Of a DNA stretch of 64,000 nt, positions 11,564 to 23,417 are shown one piece after another; the first letter of the stretch is position 1, and each line of letters begins with the position of its first letter. The DNA comes from Eopsaltria australis (Eukaryota > Chordata > Aves > Passeriformes > Petroicidae), in NCBI GenBank assembly GCA_034509425.1, contig JAVTVJ010001157.1:310001-374000 (forward strand). Reading direction: 5' to 3'. Position numbers and translations under genes: made by a program. The notes under the pieces are model-generated. The model saw nothing but the letters and a program-made list of their open reading frames with translations. It was not told the DNA's origin and ran no database searches.

Positions 11564-14500
11564 TCAGCGGCCCATGGCACAGCTATGTCTGTCCAGTTCC
11601 CGGGGGGTGTGCCCCTCCTTTGGGGAGGTGCCACAGCCTGGGGGGCTGGTGGGGCTCATTCTCCGGCAGGGATAATAGCCCTGATCTGCGGTCTCATGCC
11701 GCCGGCCCAGGGCCTGGTCAATGGTCTCCAGGCGCAGTGCAGGCAGCAGGCCCAGGTTCCGGGGATCAGCCCTGGCCAGGGAGCTGTCAGCAGAGACACG
11801 CCGGAGGCCACTTTGCTCCTGCACAGTCTGGTAGAACGAGCTGCCCTCCGGGCTCTCGGCTGCCTGTCCCAGCTCCTTGCTTTTCACTCCACGGTGCCCC
11901 AGCTCCTCCTGGGGTAGATGGATGGTAGGGATATTCCTGGGGAGACTGCGACGGCTCTGGGGTGAGGGACTGCGGCTTGTACCCCTGTCCCGGCTTGACG
12001 GCCGCAGGATGAGGCCCTGGAACTTGGCCAGGCTGGGGCTTCGGCTCCGGTGGCGTTTCATCTTGCCTGGGCTGGGGCTACGGGATTTGGGGGCCAGGAG
12101 GACAAGTGTACTGTCATCCTCTTCTGAGCTGCTGCCTGAGCTGTCCGTGGAGCTGCTGCCCTCCTCTGACCTGGGTAGGGAGATCTGCACCCCTGCATCA
12201 GCACTTCTGGCTGACCCTCACAGGGGACTGTTGGGTACCACAGCAGCTGGCCTCCCTCATCCAGAGACCCCACACCCGCCCCCCCTCACCTCTTGACTGT
12301 GCTCACCTGAAAGGGCTCAGTCACACCAGCGATGCTACTGGAGGTGTTGCTGTAGTATCCAAGGATGTACTCGCCATTCCCCTTGGGCAGTGCTTCCTCA
12401 GAGAACATCACCTGCAGCCCAGAGACAGAGAGATGGACACTGGGATTGGCACAGGGGTGCCCTCCCTCCCACCTCCAGCCCTAGCCAAAAGCACAAATCT
12501 CTGCTGCCAACACCATGAGCCTGCACCAGGCTCAGCAAAAAGCAGTAACTGGTGCCTGCCTCCCCCATCCAGGGGCACAAAAGGGCCATCATCCCCCCAC
12601 TGTGGGGCAGAAGTGCCAGCATGACAACACCTCACCTGTGCACACAGCTGCTTCTCCAGGCAGCGCTCCCCATCATCGCTCCTGGCCCAGACATAGGACA
12701 CATAGTCTTTAGGGTGCCGAAAGCCCACCTGTGCACAATACATAGGAGGACACGAGTGGGAAAATGTGAACCCCACTCAGCACCATCACTCTTCAGTCTC
12801 CTGTTGCTTGGCCCCCTCTGCTCATACAGGGTGACCCAAAGCTGCCTTGCACCCTCCCAGGTATGCCCCGGGGCCCTGTGGGGCCCACAGAGCAGGAGGA
12901 AGAAGGAACTGCTGGACCTGAGCCTCCTGAAGCAGGACAACATCATGATGCCAGGGGAAGGGAGGGCACAGCTCCACACCCTCACCATGTTTGCTGGTGG
13001 GGGTTAGCTCAGAAGGGACCCCACAGTGCTGTGCAGTGCTCCCCACTCCCTCCAACCCCAGCAGCCCCCAAGCCCCTACCCGGTAGAGTCCTATCCAGTC
13101 CCAGGAGCTCCGGTGGAAGCCAACAGCCATCTTGTACCTGACAACTGCTTGCTCAGGCCTGCTCCACTCGTCAGCCACATAAATCTCAACCAGGGGCTTG
13201 TCCACCTTGGAAACAAACTGTCAGAGAGAGGTACAGGGTGAGCAAGGGCATGGCAAAGAGTTGTCTCTGCTGCCCAGGGCCCCCATGCATACACCCACAG
13301 TAAGCCCCTGTACGGGGCAAGGCAGCTGAGCTTGCCAAACAGAAGCCCCCCACACACAAGGCTAGGCAGCCCACCCCTGCAGCTCCTGCCTGTGTTCCCA
13401 GCAGCCCTGGAGAGTGCTCACCTGCACAGCAAAGATGGCAGCTACTGGCTTGTGGTCACTGACAGTGTATTCCATGTGACTGCAGTAGCACAGCTGGCTC
13501 ACTGACAGCACACCCTGGCTGGGCCGGTGCCCACCTGCACCCAACCCCTTGCTGGGAGGTTTAATCTTCCACAGGATGCGGTCAGTCCAGGCAGGTTTTC
13601 GCTTCTTGGCACTGCAGGGTACAGAGGGGCATCTCTTGCCTGGCAGGGGCAGTGGGCTCTGACCCAAACTGCCTCCCCCTGGCACTACAGCATGTGTGGG
13701 CAGGGGATGCAGCTCGTCTTGGCACTCAGCTCAGCACAACTGCAGGGACAGACCTGTGCTGGCACCAGCACTGTCATCACATTCCAGTCCAGCCTATGCC
13801 TGCCCCAGCATAGCTGCTCTCCCCACCCATCCACACCAGCAACTGCCCTAGCTCTGAGCCCCACAACTCCTGTATCTCTCAGCCCCACCTCATGCCCAGC
13901 TCTGCTCTCCTACCTGCTGTCATACTTGTTGGTGCCCACATCAAACTTGAAAGTGGGTGGGAAGTTCAGTGGTCCCTCCTGGAAGCCTCTGAGAACAGGC
14001 CAGGTGCTTTTGGCAATATTCAGCTGTGGGGAAGAGAGCATGTCAAGGAGCACAGCAGCCCCCATAGCCAGACCCCTCTGCAAACCCTGCCAAGATCTGT
14101 TCACCATCACACACTGTGACATCCCAGTCCCATTCCTGCCAGCTCCCACAGCTTTCAGGGTTTGCCCACCTATGCCAGCAGCTAGTCTCAATGCCTGAGC
14201 TCTTCTTCACACACTGATGAGTGAAGTGTGCCCAGCTCCATCCAGACAGACCTGGAACTCTGCTGTCCCTTCCTCCCCCCAGAGACATGACAGGGCACTT
14301 TGTGTTCTGCAGGTTGCAAGAGGACATGCCCTGTCCCACAGCTGCATGGGCACTTTTGGAGAGTCGATCGCTGCTTGGGGTCCAGTGTAGGCTGGCACCA
14401 TGCCCATCCCTCACCTGATCCTTTTCCCAGAGCTGGCTCAGGACATTGCTGTCAATGGCATACTTCACAAAGCAGATATCCAGGCTCTCGATGCGGAAAT

Positions 14501-17500
14501 TGAGGTCCCCAAACCAGAACACGAGGCTGTGGATGGTAGCAAGGGCAATGGGCTGAAAGGGCTGAGGCTACCAGAGTCAAGGACAGGAGGGGTAGCATGT
14601 CCTCAGCCTGGGGGCAGCCTTAGCCCACAGCACAGATGCTCTTGGGAATACTGGCAGAGATCAGTGCTCAGCCAGCAGCCTGGCCAGCTGCCAGGATTCT
14701 GTAGGTAGGACCAAGCACCATTAGCCAAATGGGCCAGACTTCCCCAAGCTGAAACCTACAGTGGAAATTTCCACATTGGATTCAGATCGCACAGCCAGGA
14801 CACCCAGGCAGAGCCGGCCCCAAACCCCAACAGTGCTAGTAAGGCAGGAGCTGTACCAGCCCTGAATGTGGTAAGACCAAGATCCCTCTAAACACCTAAC
14901 CCCACCATCTGAGTCCATGCTGGGCCAGCTCTGCAGGCAAGACCTGATCTCCAAGCTGTGCTGGGATGGAGGGGACAGACCCCAGACCCTATGTGGAGGT
15001 GATCAAGGACTGGGACTGGCACTAGAGCCCAGACTGGGGAGCAAAGTGGCGGGGTACGCACTCATGGTCCAGGATGCCGTTGGCCACAGGCCCCTCAAAC
15101 TGCTGCATGTGCAGTATGGTGGCAAAGTCCTCCTTGCGCTGCTCCGCCTTCTCCAGGTGTGCTGGCAGGTGGCAGTTCAGGAAGCAGACCATGTGGCCGA
15201 AGATGGAGAGACGAACACTCACCCCACCCTTGTTGCCCTGCACCAAGAGGATCCCATGACTCCTTGGGAAGCTAGCCCCTTGCCATCTCCCCCGAGGACC
15301 ATACTCACCCAGTATCCCCCCAGCCCTGTCCTGGTGCAGTCTGTCTGGATGTCCTGCAGGAAGGGCAGGTGGTAGTACTTGGCAAACACCAGCAGGATCA
15401 CACCTTGCATCCGCACTGTGCTGACCTGGAATGGGAGCAAGGGCTGGAGTAGAATCATAGAGAACCTGGGGACATGGGGACAACTTTCTCCACTCCAGGC
15501 CATGGGGCAGCACCTCCAACCCTTCACGTGTCCCCCCCATCCCACAGGTGACTAACAGTACATTTGGTCCAGAGATCTGTGCATACCCTCCTGAACACCG
15601 ACAGCCAAACCTGAGCATCAGTGATACTGGGCTATTATATGCTCCAAGGCAAATGCCTTGGGGACCTGAACCTGTCTAGGGGAGCTGAGCCTGCCCTGAG
15701 TCTCGCAGGCTGTTGCCAGCAGCATCAGCCAGTTCCCACATTCACCTCCTCACCGTGGTTTAATGCAGTGGGCAACAAAGTCACCCCAAAGCACCAGTGG
15801 GGAAGCATAAGCACAGGAAAGGCATCAAGGCAGCACAAGCCAAACAACTTGTGGGTGAGATGCAGCAGCGGTCCCTGCTGCTTGGATGGCTGCAGGCTGT
15901 CCCTCCAGCCAGCTCTCCCCCCATCCTGCAGTCCAGCTGTCTGTCCCTGTGTCCCACCTGCCTGGCAGGCAGAGAGAACACCAGCTGCCAACTCCTTTGG
16001 GACTCCTTACCAGGATGAAGTGGAAGGGGCTCAGCACATCCATGAAGAGTTCGCTCCACTGATCTGTGAAGAGGGCATCCTTCAAGCGCTTGTTTATCTT
16101 GGAGTTTACCTCCTGCAGCCTGAGAGGAAATGTACAGGTCCTTCAGCCACACCAGGAAAGCATCTGTTATGCTGTTCCAGTTAGTGAGAACTTGGGAGTG
16201 GTGCCAAAGCACGATACTGGGCAGCAGGACAGGGTGGGAAGGGCAGTTCAAGGGAAGACACTGATTTTAGAGCCCAAACCAGCCATGTCCTTGCTCCAGT
16301 GGTTCTGGGCCATGTGCTGGCAGGAGGCCCTGAATCCAGCACAAGTGGCCCTGAATCCAGGATGCCTTGGCCCTTTCTAAAGCAGAAGCAGTTAAGCTGC
16401 ACAGGGTTGAGCAGAAGCCTAAAGCCCATCTCAGAGTACAAGAGGGGTTTACAGGGCCTTTCAATCAAATCAGTCTCTACAGAGAAGTCATATCCCAACA
16501 GCAGGAGGTGTCCAGATGTATTCGAGTTGTGGAGCTCAAAGCAGCAGCAACCAGAAAGTTAATAATGCTCCTCCCAGCTCAGCAATTAACAAAGAGAGAT
16601 AAAAATGTCCACAGAGAACGGTGCAATCAGGAAATGTCTTGCCCAAAAATAGAGTGCTTGGAGCACAAAGACACAGATCAGAGGAAGGACACAGCCAGGC
16701 AGAGATGCCAGGAAGTGAGGAGTAGCAGGAGACCCTGCCCTGGCCAGAACATGGTCCCAGCAGGTCTCTTACTATCAGCTACACCCCTCACCCCATCCAT
16801 CTAGCTCAGGTTGACCTCTGCCACCCACAAAGAGTGGCCTGCAAGGCTGAGCGACTGAGAGGCTGGCTGCAACACAGCATCATAGCTCCAGCAGCCTCAG
16901 CTCTTACACCACTGTGTCCCCACAGCTGGGAGCTCAGGGAAAGTCCTGGATGCAGATCCAGCTCTTCCACCTCATACCTATAAGCAGAGGCTGCTTCCTG
17001 CTCCCTGTGCAAAAACAGTACCTCTCTGGCCTTGGCAGGAATTCACGCACCACTGCAGTCCTCGAGAGAGAGCTGCCCTCACCTCACCAGCCTCACCACA
17101 GTGCTGTGGCACTGCTCTGCCAGCAGGTCTGCATATGAGGGGCATGGAGCCAATCCAGCCACAGGAGAACAGCAGATCTATGCCCTTGAGGCCTGCATAC
17201 CACATGCAATAGCAGAGAGTAGGAGAAAGCTCCCAGAGGACTTGGCCAGGTGAGTCAAATGCCTTGACAGACCTGACCCAAGGACTGCCACGACTCACAG
17301 CAAGAGCAGGGCTCACTTGGCCCAGCATAGCCAGCCTCAGGCTCGATGAGGATTCAAGTCTAATCAGTATTCAAGGGTTTCAGTTCCTCTCAGCACTCCC
17401 ATTTTACCAGGAGCTGATTCTTTATCACCTTTTCTGACATGCTGTCATTTGTGATGCATACCCCTCCCTGCTCCCCATGCCCCAAGGGAGGCTGGGCCTG

Positions 17501-19115
17501 CAACTCTTCTATTCCTTGTCCCCCAGGGCTTTGGGGATTCGCCAGAGGGGGGAGGGGAATCAAAAGGGGGAGCCGCACCTCATCCTCTTACCCGATGGCG
17601 ATCATGTCCACATCGTTTGTCTCGCCCGTGTTGAGGTGCAGCAGGGACGTCACATCATTTGGGGGCATGGCTGTACCTACGTTCCAGGTGACCACTGTGA
17701 TGCTTGCAAGGACAGAGGAAGAACAGGCTAACACAAGGGCTCGGAGGGGTTCCTTGTAACCCTGTTCAGACCCCAGCTCGACCAAGGAAGCTTTTTGCTG
17801 GCAACAGAAGTAGCCAAGGCTGAAGCTTAGGCATGGCATATACACCAGGTCCTTAACTCCTGTATGAGGGCATACCTCTCCTTTGCTCCAAGATCCCCCA
17901 GGATCTGCACCTGAAATTTTAGAAACCTGCACAAAGAGCCCTCACCACCAGCCGACACAGGCAAACTTGTGAGACAGGATGTCTCTGGAAAACCACTTCC
18001 CCCCCTTCCCCAGGAAGGCTCAGGCTCCTGGGGAAAACGACCTGGATCTCAGTTCCCAGCCCCTGCCAGCCACAAAGGCCAGGGCAGCACATGTGACAGC
18101 GGTGCTGCAGCCCCGCAGCGGTGCCCTTCACTAACGCAAAGCCACATCCGTCACAACACATTAATGCCACTGCGCAACGGGCACCAGCACAGGGCCCGCA
18201 GGCTCTTTTGGCAGTGACAGGAGGAGCCTCAGTCACAGGGAACACATTTTAATAGAGGAGAGCAGCGACACACTAGCGCCAGTGCTCGGGGGACAGCCGG
18301 GGCAGGTGGCACTCACTCCACAGTCGGTGTCTCTATCACGATATCTCACACGAACAGTGGGCACCAGACATCCTATCCGCCGGGAGCCTGCCTGCAGCTC
18401 CGGACCCCAGTCCCGCCACAGCGGGAAGAATGGGCACAGCGGACGCTGCTCCCACGGCACTGCGAGCCCCGTCCCCGCGAGCGCCGCGCGGCCCCACTCA
18501 CCGGAACGCGTCGTCCTCCGGGGCCCGTCCCGGGCAGTCCGCCAGCGGATCGCAGACGTCGCCAGGGCCGAGCCGGCTGAGGGGCCGGGCGAGGACGGGC
18601 AGCTCGCCCGGCTCCGCTCGGGGGGTCAGGCCCGCCCGCCCGCCAGAGAGGAACTCGCTGGACACGGCCTTGGGCAGCGTGGGGGCGCGGGGCACGGCGG
18701 GGCCCGCCCAGGCCGCGATGTGGTCGCTGGACTCCGCTTTGGGCAGCATCTCCCGCCGCTCCGGTGGGGCCGGCGCGGGGAAGGCGGCCCGGCCGGGCGC
18801 TGCCGGGGACGGGGGGCCGCCCGGGCCGGCGGGCAGCAGGGCCGGCAGCGGCAGACCCTCGGGCGGGGTCCGGGCCGGGGGCCGCTCCTCGGCCTCTGCG
18901 CGCCGCGGGCAGCCGTGCCCGAAGGGGTCGCAGGCGGCGTCCGGTCGGGAGCTCCTACGGCTGCCCGGGACGCCGCCGCCAAGGAAAGGCGCCGCCGAAG
19001 CCCCAGCGTTGGGCGGGAGTCGAGCTGCGCTGCCGGGGCCGCGCGGGGGGCCGGGTCGGGACCCCGCGCCGACGGCCGAGCCCCGGTCGGCGCTGCCGCG
19101 CCGGGCCGGGTCCAT
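11564..19115 (-). CDS. INPP5J: Inositol polyphosphate 5-phosphatase J (PIPP), 12 coding exons
   Basis: Exons in transcript order: 19115-18502, 17702-17592, 16119-16011, 15425-15309, 15237-15062, 14526-14415, 14023-13914, 13611-13422, 13217-13080, 12728-12636, 12411-12307 and 12184-11564. Phases agree and give 831 residues. The enzyme removes the 5-phosphate from phosphoinositides such as PI(4,5)P2 and PI(3,4,5)P3 and dampens PI3K signalling at membranes. The catalytic domain (about 205-515) starts with [10 protein letters not shown] and carries the two family signatures WFGDLNFR (about 380) and PAWTDRILW (456-464), plus SDHKPV. A SKICH membrane-targeting domain follows (about 520-625). The N-terminus (exon 1, 204 residues) is Pro/Gly/Arg-rich. 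The 206-residue C-terminus is Ser/Arg-rich (RSRSPSPGK) and resembles phosphorylation or 14-3-3 target sequence. The product is shorter than human because the N-terminal proline-rich arm is reduced. The first coding splice acceptor is CTTGCAAG rather than CAG. Confidence 0.95.
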
Positions 19116-19179
19116 CGGCGGGAGGAGACCGGAGCGGCCCCGGCCCGGCCCGGCCCGCGCACCTTGCAGCCCCGCCCCG

Positions 19180-19202
19180 TGACGTATCACACTGTGACGT
19201 CA
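19180..19202 (-). promoter_or_regulatory. Paired cAMP-response elements in the INPP5J promoter
   Basis: A perfect palindromic CRE, TGACGTCA, lies at 19195-19202 and a near-match, TGACGTAT, at 19180-19187. They start 15 bases apart and sit 65-90 bases upstream of the INPP5J ATG (19115) inside a CpG island. CREB/ATF factors bind such sites. Regulation of this gene by cAMP is inference only. Confidence 0.6.
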
Positions 19203-19324
19203 ACGCCCGCCACCTGCGCGGCGCCTTAAAGGCGCAGGCGCGGCCCCGCCCCTCACGCACCTGCCCCGCTCCCGGGATGGCGCGTGCCTCGCCCCCTCCC
19301 TCTGCCCCCGAAAGGCTTTCCTTG

Positions 19325-19870
19325 CGCGTGCGCACCTGTCCCTGCACACCTGTCCTTGCACACCTGCCCTTGCACACCTGTCCTTGCGCGTGCGCACCTG
19401 TCCCTGCACACCTGTCCCTGCACACCTGTCCTTGCACACCTGCCCTTGCACACCTGTCCTTGCGCGTGCGCACCTGTCCCTGCACACCTGTCCTTGCACA
19501 CCTGTCCTTGCGCGTGCGCACCTGTCCCTGCACACCTGTCCCTGCACACCTGTCCTTGCACACCTGCCCTTGCACACCTGTCCTTGCGCGTGCGCACCTG
19601 TCCCTGCACACCTGTCCCTGCACACCTGTCCTTGCACACCTGTCCTTGCGCATGCGCACCTCTCCCTTCACACCTGTCCTTGCACACCTGTCCTTGCACA
19701 CCTGTCCTTGCGCGTGCACACCTGTCCTTGCACACCTGTCCTTGCACACCTGTCCTTGCGTGTGTGCACCTGTCCCTTCACACCTGTCCTTGCAAGTGCA
19801 CATCTCTCCTTGCACGTGCACACCTGCCTTTGCATGTGCACATCTGCCCCTGCAAATGAACACCTGCCCT
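19325..19870. repeat. CACCTG minisatellite with higher-order structure
   Basis: About 31 copies of CACCTG by hand count. Most occur in a 14-bp unit CACCTGTCC(C/T)TGCA, and an 8-bp spacer CGCGTGCG is inserted every three to five units to make a higher-order repeat. The array decays towards 19870. It starts about 210 bases upstream of the INPP5J ATG. Long open frames cross it on both strands only because the unit lacks stops. I do not annotate protein here. Confidence 0.9.
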
Positions 19871-19989
19871 GGTGCATTACTGTGTATATGACTGCGTTCA
19901 CCACTGCAGCTGTTGTGTCAGCTTGTGCCAGATATATCTGTGGTCTGCTGCACAGTGTTTACATTGTTGGTGTGCACACACGCCCTCGT

Positions 19990-20310
19990 GGCAGCTGTGT
20001 GAGTGTGTGTGTGTGTGTGTCTGTCTGGCTGTGCGTGTATTTACATGTGGGCTGTGTGTGCTGCATGTGCACCTCTGTGTGTGTATGTACCGCTCTGTGT
20101 GAGCAGCTGTGTTTGGGGCAGGGTGTGTGTGTGCACATGCAAGCTCTGCGTGTGCAGCTGTGTGTGCAGCACTGTGTGCAGCACTGTGTGCAGCACTGCG
20201 CGCGCAGATGTGTGCGTGCAGCTCTGTGCAGCTGTGTGTGTGTAGCTGGGTGTGTGTGTGTCTGTGTGTGCAGCTGTGTGTCTGTGGCTTTGTTTGCAGG
20301 TGCTGCTGCA
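19990..20310. repeat. TG-rich simple-sequence tract
   Basis: Imperfect (TG)n is interleaved with a GTGTGCAGC(T/A)-type motif, including three copies of GTGTGCAGCACT near 20163-20200. Alternating purine-pyrimidine sequence of this kind can adopt Z-DNA. No gene is seen. Confidence 0.85.
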
Positions 20311-20689
20311 CTTGTGTGTGGCAGTGCCCATGTGCTCCAGTGAAGCACTTTGTACAGGCAGGTATGAGCACCTGCACTCGGGGCGCACCCACACACGGGG
20401 ATCCGGGTGTCAGGTCCCATCCTCAGCCTGTACCTGCCACACTGTCTGGGGAAGGCTAGAGCTTGAGGAGGAGGAGGACCCTGGTGAATTAAGGAGCGAG
20501 ACAGAGGAGGATACTGGTCAGAGATCCCTGGGTCCCCATGGGGCTGAGTCAGGAGCCAAGGGAACTGTGGGAAGTGGCTCCTGCCATTGTGGGGGGCACT
20601 TGCAATAATTTGTGATCAATGGTGGTGAGGAGAGGACTGAGGTGAGTCGATGTCACTGCCAGTTTCTGGAAGGGTGTGAGAAGGGGGAC

Positions 20690-21845
20690 TCGAGGCCAAT
20701 TTGCCTCACCTTCCTCCTGGGAAGATGACAAAGCAGTAAGTTCTGGTAACCATCACTGGGCACATGAACAACAACTTCTTTAGCGGTCAGTTTGGCTTCT
20801 CCAAGGGGAGGTCCTGCTTGGCCTCATTCTTCCATGATGGAGTGAGGAGCTGGCAGACATGAACAGCAGGGGGAAGCTGTTGGCATATGGGCTGGATAAA
20901 CAGAAGTTGAAGCAGGATGACTGAATCCAGGTATGGAGGTCTGCAGCACATGGTCCTGTGGGAGGCCAGTTACTCGTGGTGTCCCCAGAGGCTGGTTCTG
21001 GGCCCTGGCCTGTTTAACATCCTCATCCCACCTGGATGGCATGACAGGGCACTCTTAGCAAGTGTGCAGGTGACAGCAAACTGGGAGGAGTGGCTGAAAA
21101 TCCAGAGGGTCATGTGTCCACCCAGAGGAATTTGGACAGGCTGGAGAAATGGGTCGTCAGGAATCTCCTGAGGCTCAACCAGAGAGCATGCAGGCTCCTG
21201 CCCCTGGGGAGGAACAACCCTGGCACTAGGATGTGCTGGGGGCCACCCTGCTGGAAAGCAGCTCAGCAGAGGGATATGAGGGCAGCACCACATTGGCCAT
21301 GAGATCACAGTTTCCTCAGGGCAAAACAGGTGAATGACATCCTGGGCTGCATTCAGGTTGTTGTCAGCAGGTCACAGGAGGTCACAGAGCTGCCTGTGAG
21401 GCCACCCCTGGAGTGCTGTGTCCAGTGCAGAGCTCCCAAGAGAAAGTCCTGGAAACATGGACATGCTGGAGGGAGTCCAGTGAAGGGCCTTAAAAGGAAC
21501 GGCTGGAGCATTTTCACATAAGGATAAGCTGTGAGACCTGGGACTGTGCCTCCCAGAGCAGAGGAAGCTCAGGGGGATCTCATCCATGTATATAAATATC
21601 TAAGGGGAAGTGTAGAGGACTGAGACTGGCCAGAGGCCATGGGCACGAACTAGAATGCAGGAGGTTCCCTCTGCATGTCAGGAAACACTTTTCCCTGGCC
21701 CAAGTTGCCCAGGAAGGTGTGTAGTCTCCATCCTTGGATATTCACAAAAGCCATATGGAGGCTGTCCTGGGCCCCTGACTCTGGCTGACCTTGCCTGAAC
21801 AGGTGATGGGACCAGAGAGACCCCAGAGCTGCCTCCCTCCTCAAT
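20690..21845 (+). mobile_element. CR1 LINE with degraded reverse-transcriptase region
   Basis: About 1.15 kb of a 5'-truncated CR1 in sense orientation. Frame-shifted translations keep the family's order of landmarks: a 'GPGLFNILI' block near 21000, 'RNLDRLEKWV' near 21126, 'GRNNPG' near 21210, 'ILGCIQ' near 21338, 'EVTELPVRPPLECCVQ' near 21375, and the DNA block GGGGGATCTCATCCATGTATAT near 21571. The 3'-end consensus (TCCATCCTTGGATATTCA) is near 21728. Stops and frameshifts throughout show it is dead. Confidence 0.85.
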
Positions 21846-22099
21846 CAATCCAAGACCCCATGACCTGTGTTCAGGATGTGCCTGTGCTTGAGTGTTTATG
21901 TGCAGCTGCCGTAGAGGGGGTAGGGGTTTGAGGTGGGTGTGTGCATGGGTACATGATGGTTTGCACATGCATGTTCCTCAGATGTGTGCATGCGCAGTGT
22001 GTGCATACAGCTGGGTGTCCATGTAGATCAGCAAGTGACTGGGGTTCCGGTGTGTCCCTGTGCTCTGCTGTGTAGGCTGATATGTGCTGCTGTAGGCAT

Positions 22100-22955
22100 G
22101 GCTGGGAGCAACTGGAAGGGAGATAGCAGTGTGTGTGTATCCATGTGCTGTTGTGCAGACTGTGTTTAAATGTATGCAAGGCTCTGTGCACACACCTGTG
22201 TATGTGTGTGTACAGCTGTGCGTGCAGGAGGGTGTGTAACTGTGCACAGCTGTGTGTGAATACACACACCCTCACCTGGGTGCCTCTGCATGTCTTTGCA
22301 CTATGTGGTGTCAGTGTGCATGATGTGGATATGTGCAGTACGAATGTCATGGGGATGTGTGCGGTGCAGGTGTGTGACGTGTGTGTGCTGTTGGGGTGTG
22401 CAGTGTTGTTGCTGTGTGTTGGTCTGTGCACATGGTGTGTGGTGTTGGGGTGTGGTGGTGTGTGCAAGGTTGGGGTGTGTATGTTTGTTGGTGTGTGGTG
22501 TTCGGGGGTGTGTATTGCTGTTGTTGGTGTGTGTTCTTTCTGTGTCAGTCTGTGCAGGGTGTATGTGTGTGTGTTGCTGTGTGTGTGTAGTTGTTGTTGG
22601 TGTGTGTTGCTCTGCATTGATGTTGTTGGTGTGTATGGCTGTATGGGTGCTGTGGTGTTGGTCTATGTGTGCCGGTCGCTGCATGCTCAGTGTCTGTTGC
22701 TGTGTGTTGCTCTGTGTGTGGTGGTGCTGTTGGCCTGGGTGTGCTAGTCTGTGCACAGTCGGTGTGCGTTACTGTGTGTGTGGTGGTGCTGTTGGCCTGG
22801 GTGTGCTGATCTGTGCACGGTCGGTGTGTGTTGTTGTGTGTTGCTTTATGTGTTGCTGTGGGTGTTGCTGTGTGTGTGGTGGTGCTGTTGGTCTGTATGT
22901 GTGCTGGTCTGTGCACAGTCGGTGTGTGTTGCTGTGCGTGTGCTTTGTATATAGT
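22100..22955. repeat. G/T-rich degenerate satellite
   Basis: A strand-asymmetric G/T-rich block (plus strand) of loosely repeated units of the type TGTGTGTTGCTGTGTGTGTGGTGGTGCTGTTGG. Near-identical copies occur at about 22713-22800. It lies between the CR1 element and a cleaner 68-bp array. Minus-strand frames give His/Thr-rich low-complexity peptides that should not be read as genes. Confidence 0.85.
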
Positions 22956-22959
22956 GGTG

Positions 22960-23262
22960 CTGTCGCTCTGGCTGTGCCGGTCCGTGCACAGTCGGTGTGT
23001 GTTTCCGTGGGTGTTGCTGTGTGTTTTTTGGTGCTGTGGCTGTGCCGGTCTGTGCACAGTCGGTGTGTGTTTCCGGGGGTGTTGCTGTGTGTTTTTTGGT
23101 GCTGTGGCTGTGCCGGTCTGTGCACAGTCGGTGTGTGTTTCCGTGGGTGTTGCTGTGTGTTTTTTGGTGCTGTGGCTGTGCCGGTCTGTGCACAGTCGGT
23201 GTGTGTTTCCGTGGGTGTTGCTGTGTGTTTTTTGGTGCTGTGGCTGTGCCGGTCTGTGCGCG
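22960..23262. repeat. 68-bp satellite array upstream of SELENOM
   Basis: Four to five near-perfect copies of a 68-bp unit containing TGTGCCGGTCTGTGCACAGT, CGGTGTGTGTTTCCGTGGG and TGTTGCTGTGTGTTTTTTGG. The copies differ by one or two bases, which implies recent expansion or homogenisation. The array ends about 155 bases before the SELENOM start codon. Confidence 0.9.
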
Positions 23263-23417
23263 CTCTCGGGACTCTGCGGCACTCACACAGTGCGCACGCG
23301 CGTGCGCATGTCCCTGCGTGCGTTCGCGCGTGCACGCCTGTGTGCTCGCCAGTGGCTGCGCATGCGCGGTGCAGTGCGCGTGTCCGAGTGGCGCCGGACG
23401 TGGCAGGGCTGGGAGCG

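Noticed and set aside
18955..20343. Long open frames on both strands across the CACCTG and TG arrays
   Set aside because: Repeat units without stop codons give open frames in several registers at once. There is no promoter, splice or domain support.
19325..23262. Regular spaced repeats as a CRISPR-like array
   Set aside because: The units are contiguous minisatellites with no unique spacers, in an animal genome with no cas genes.
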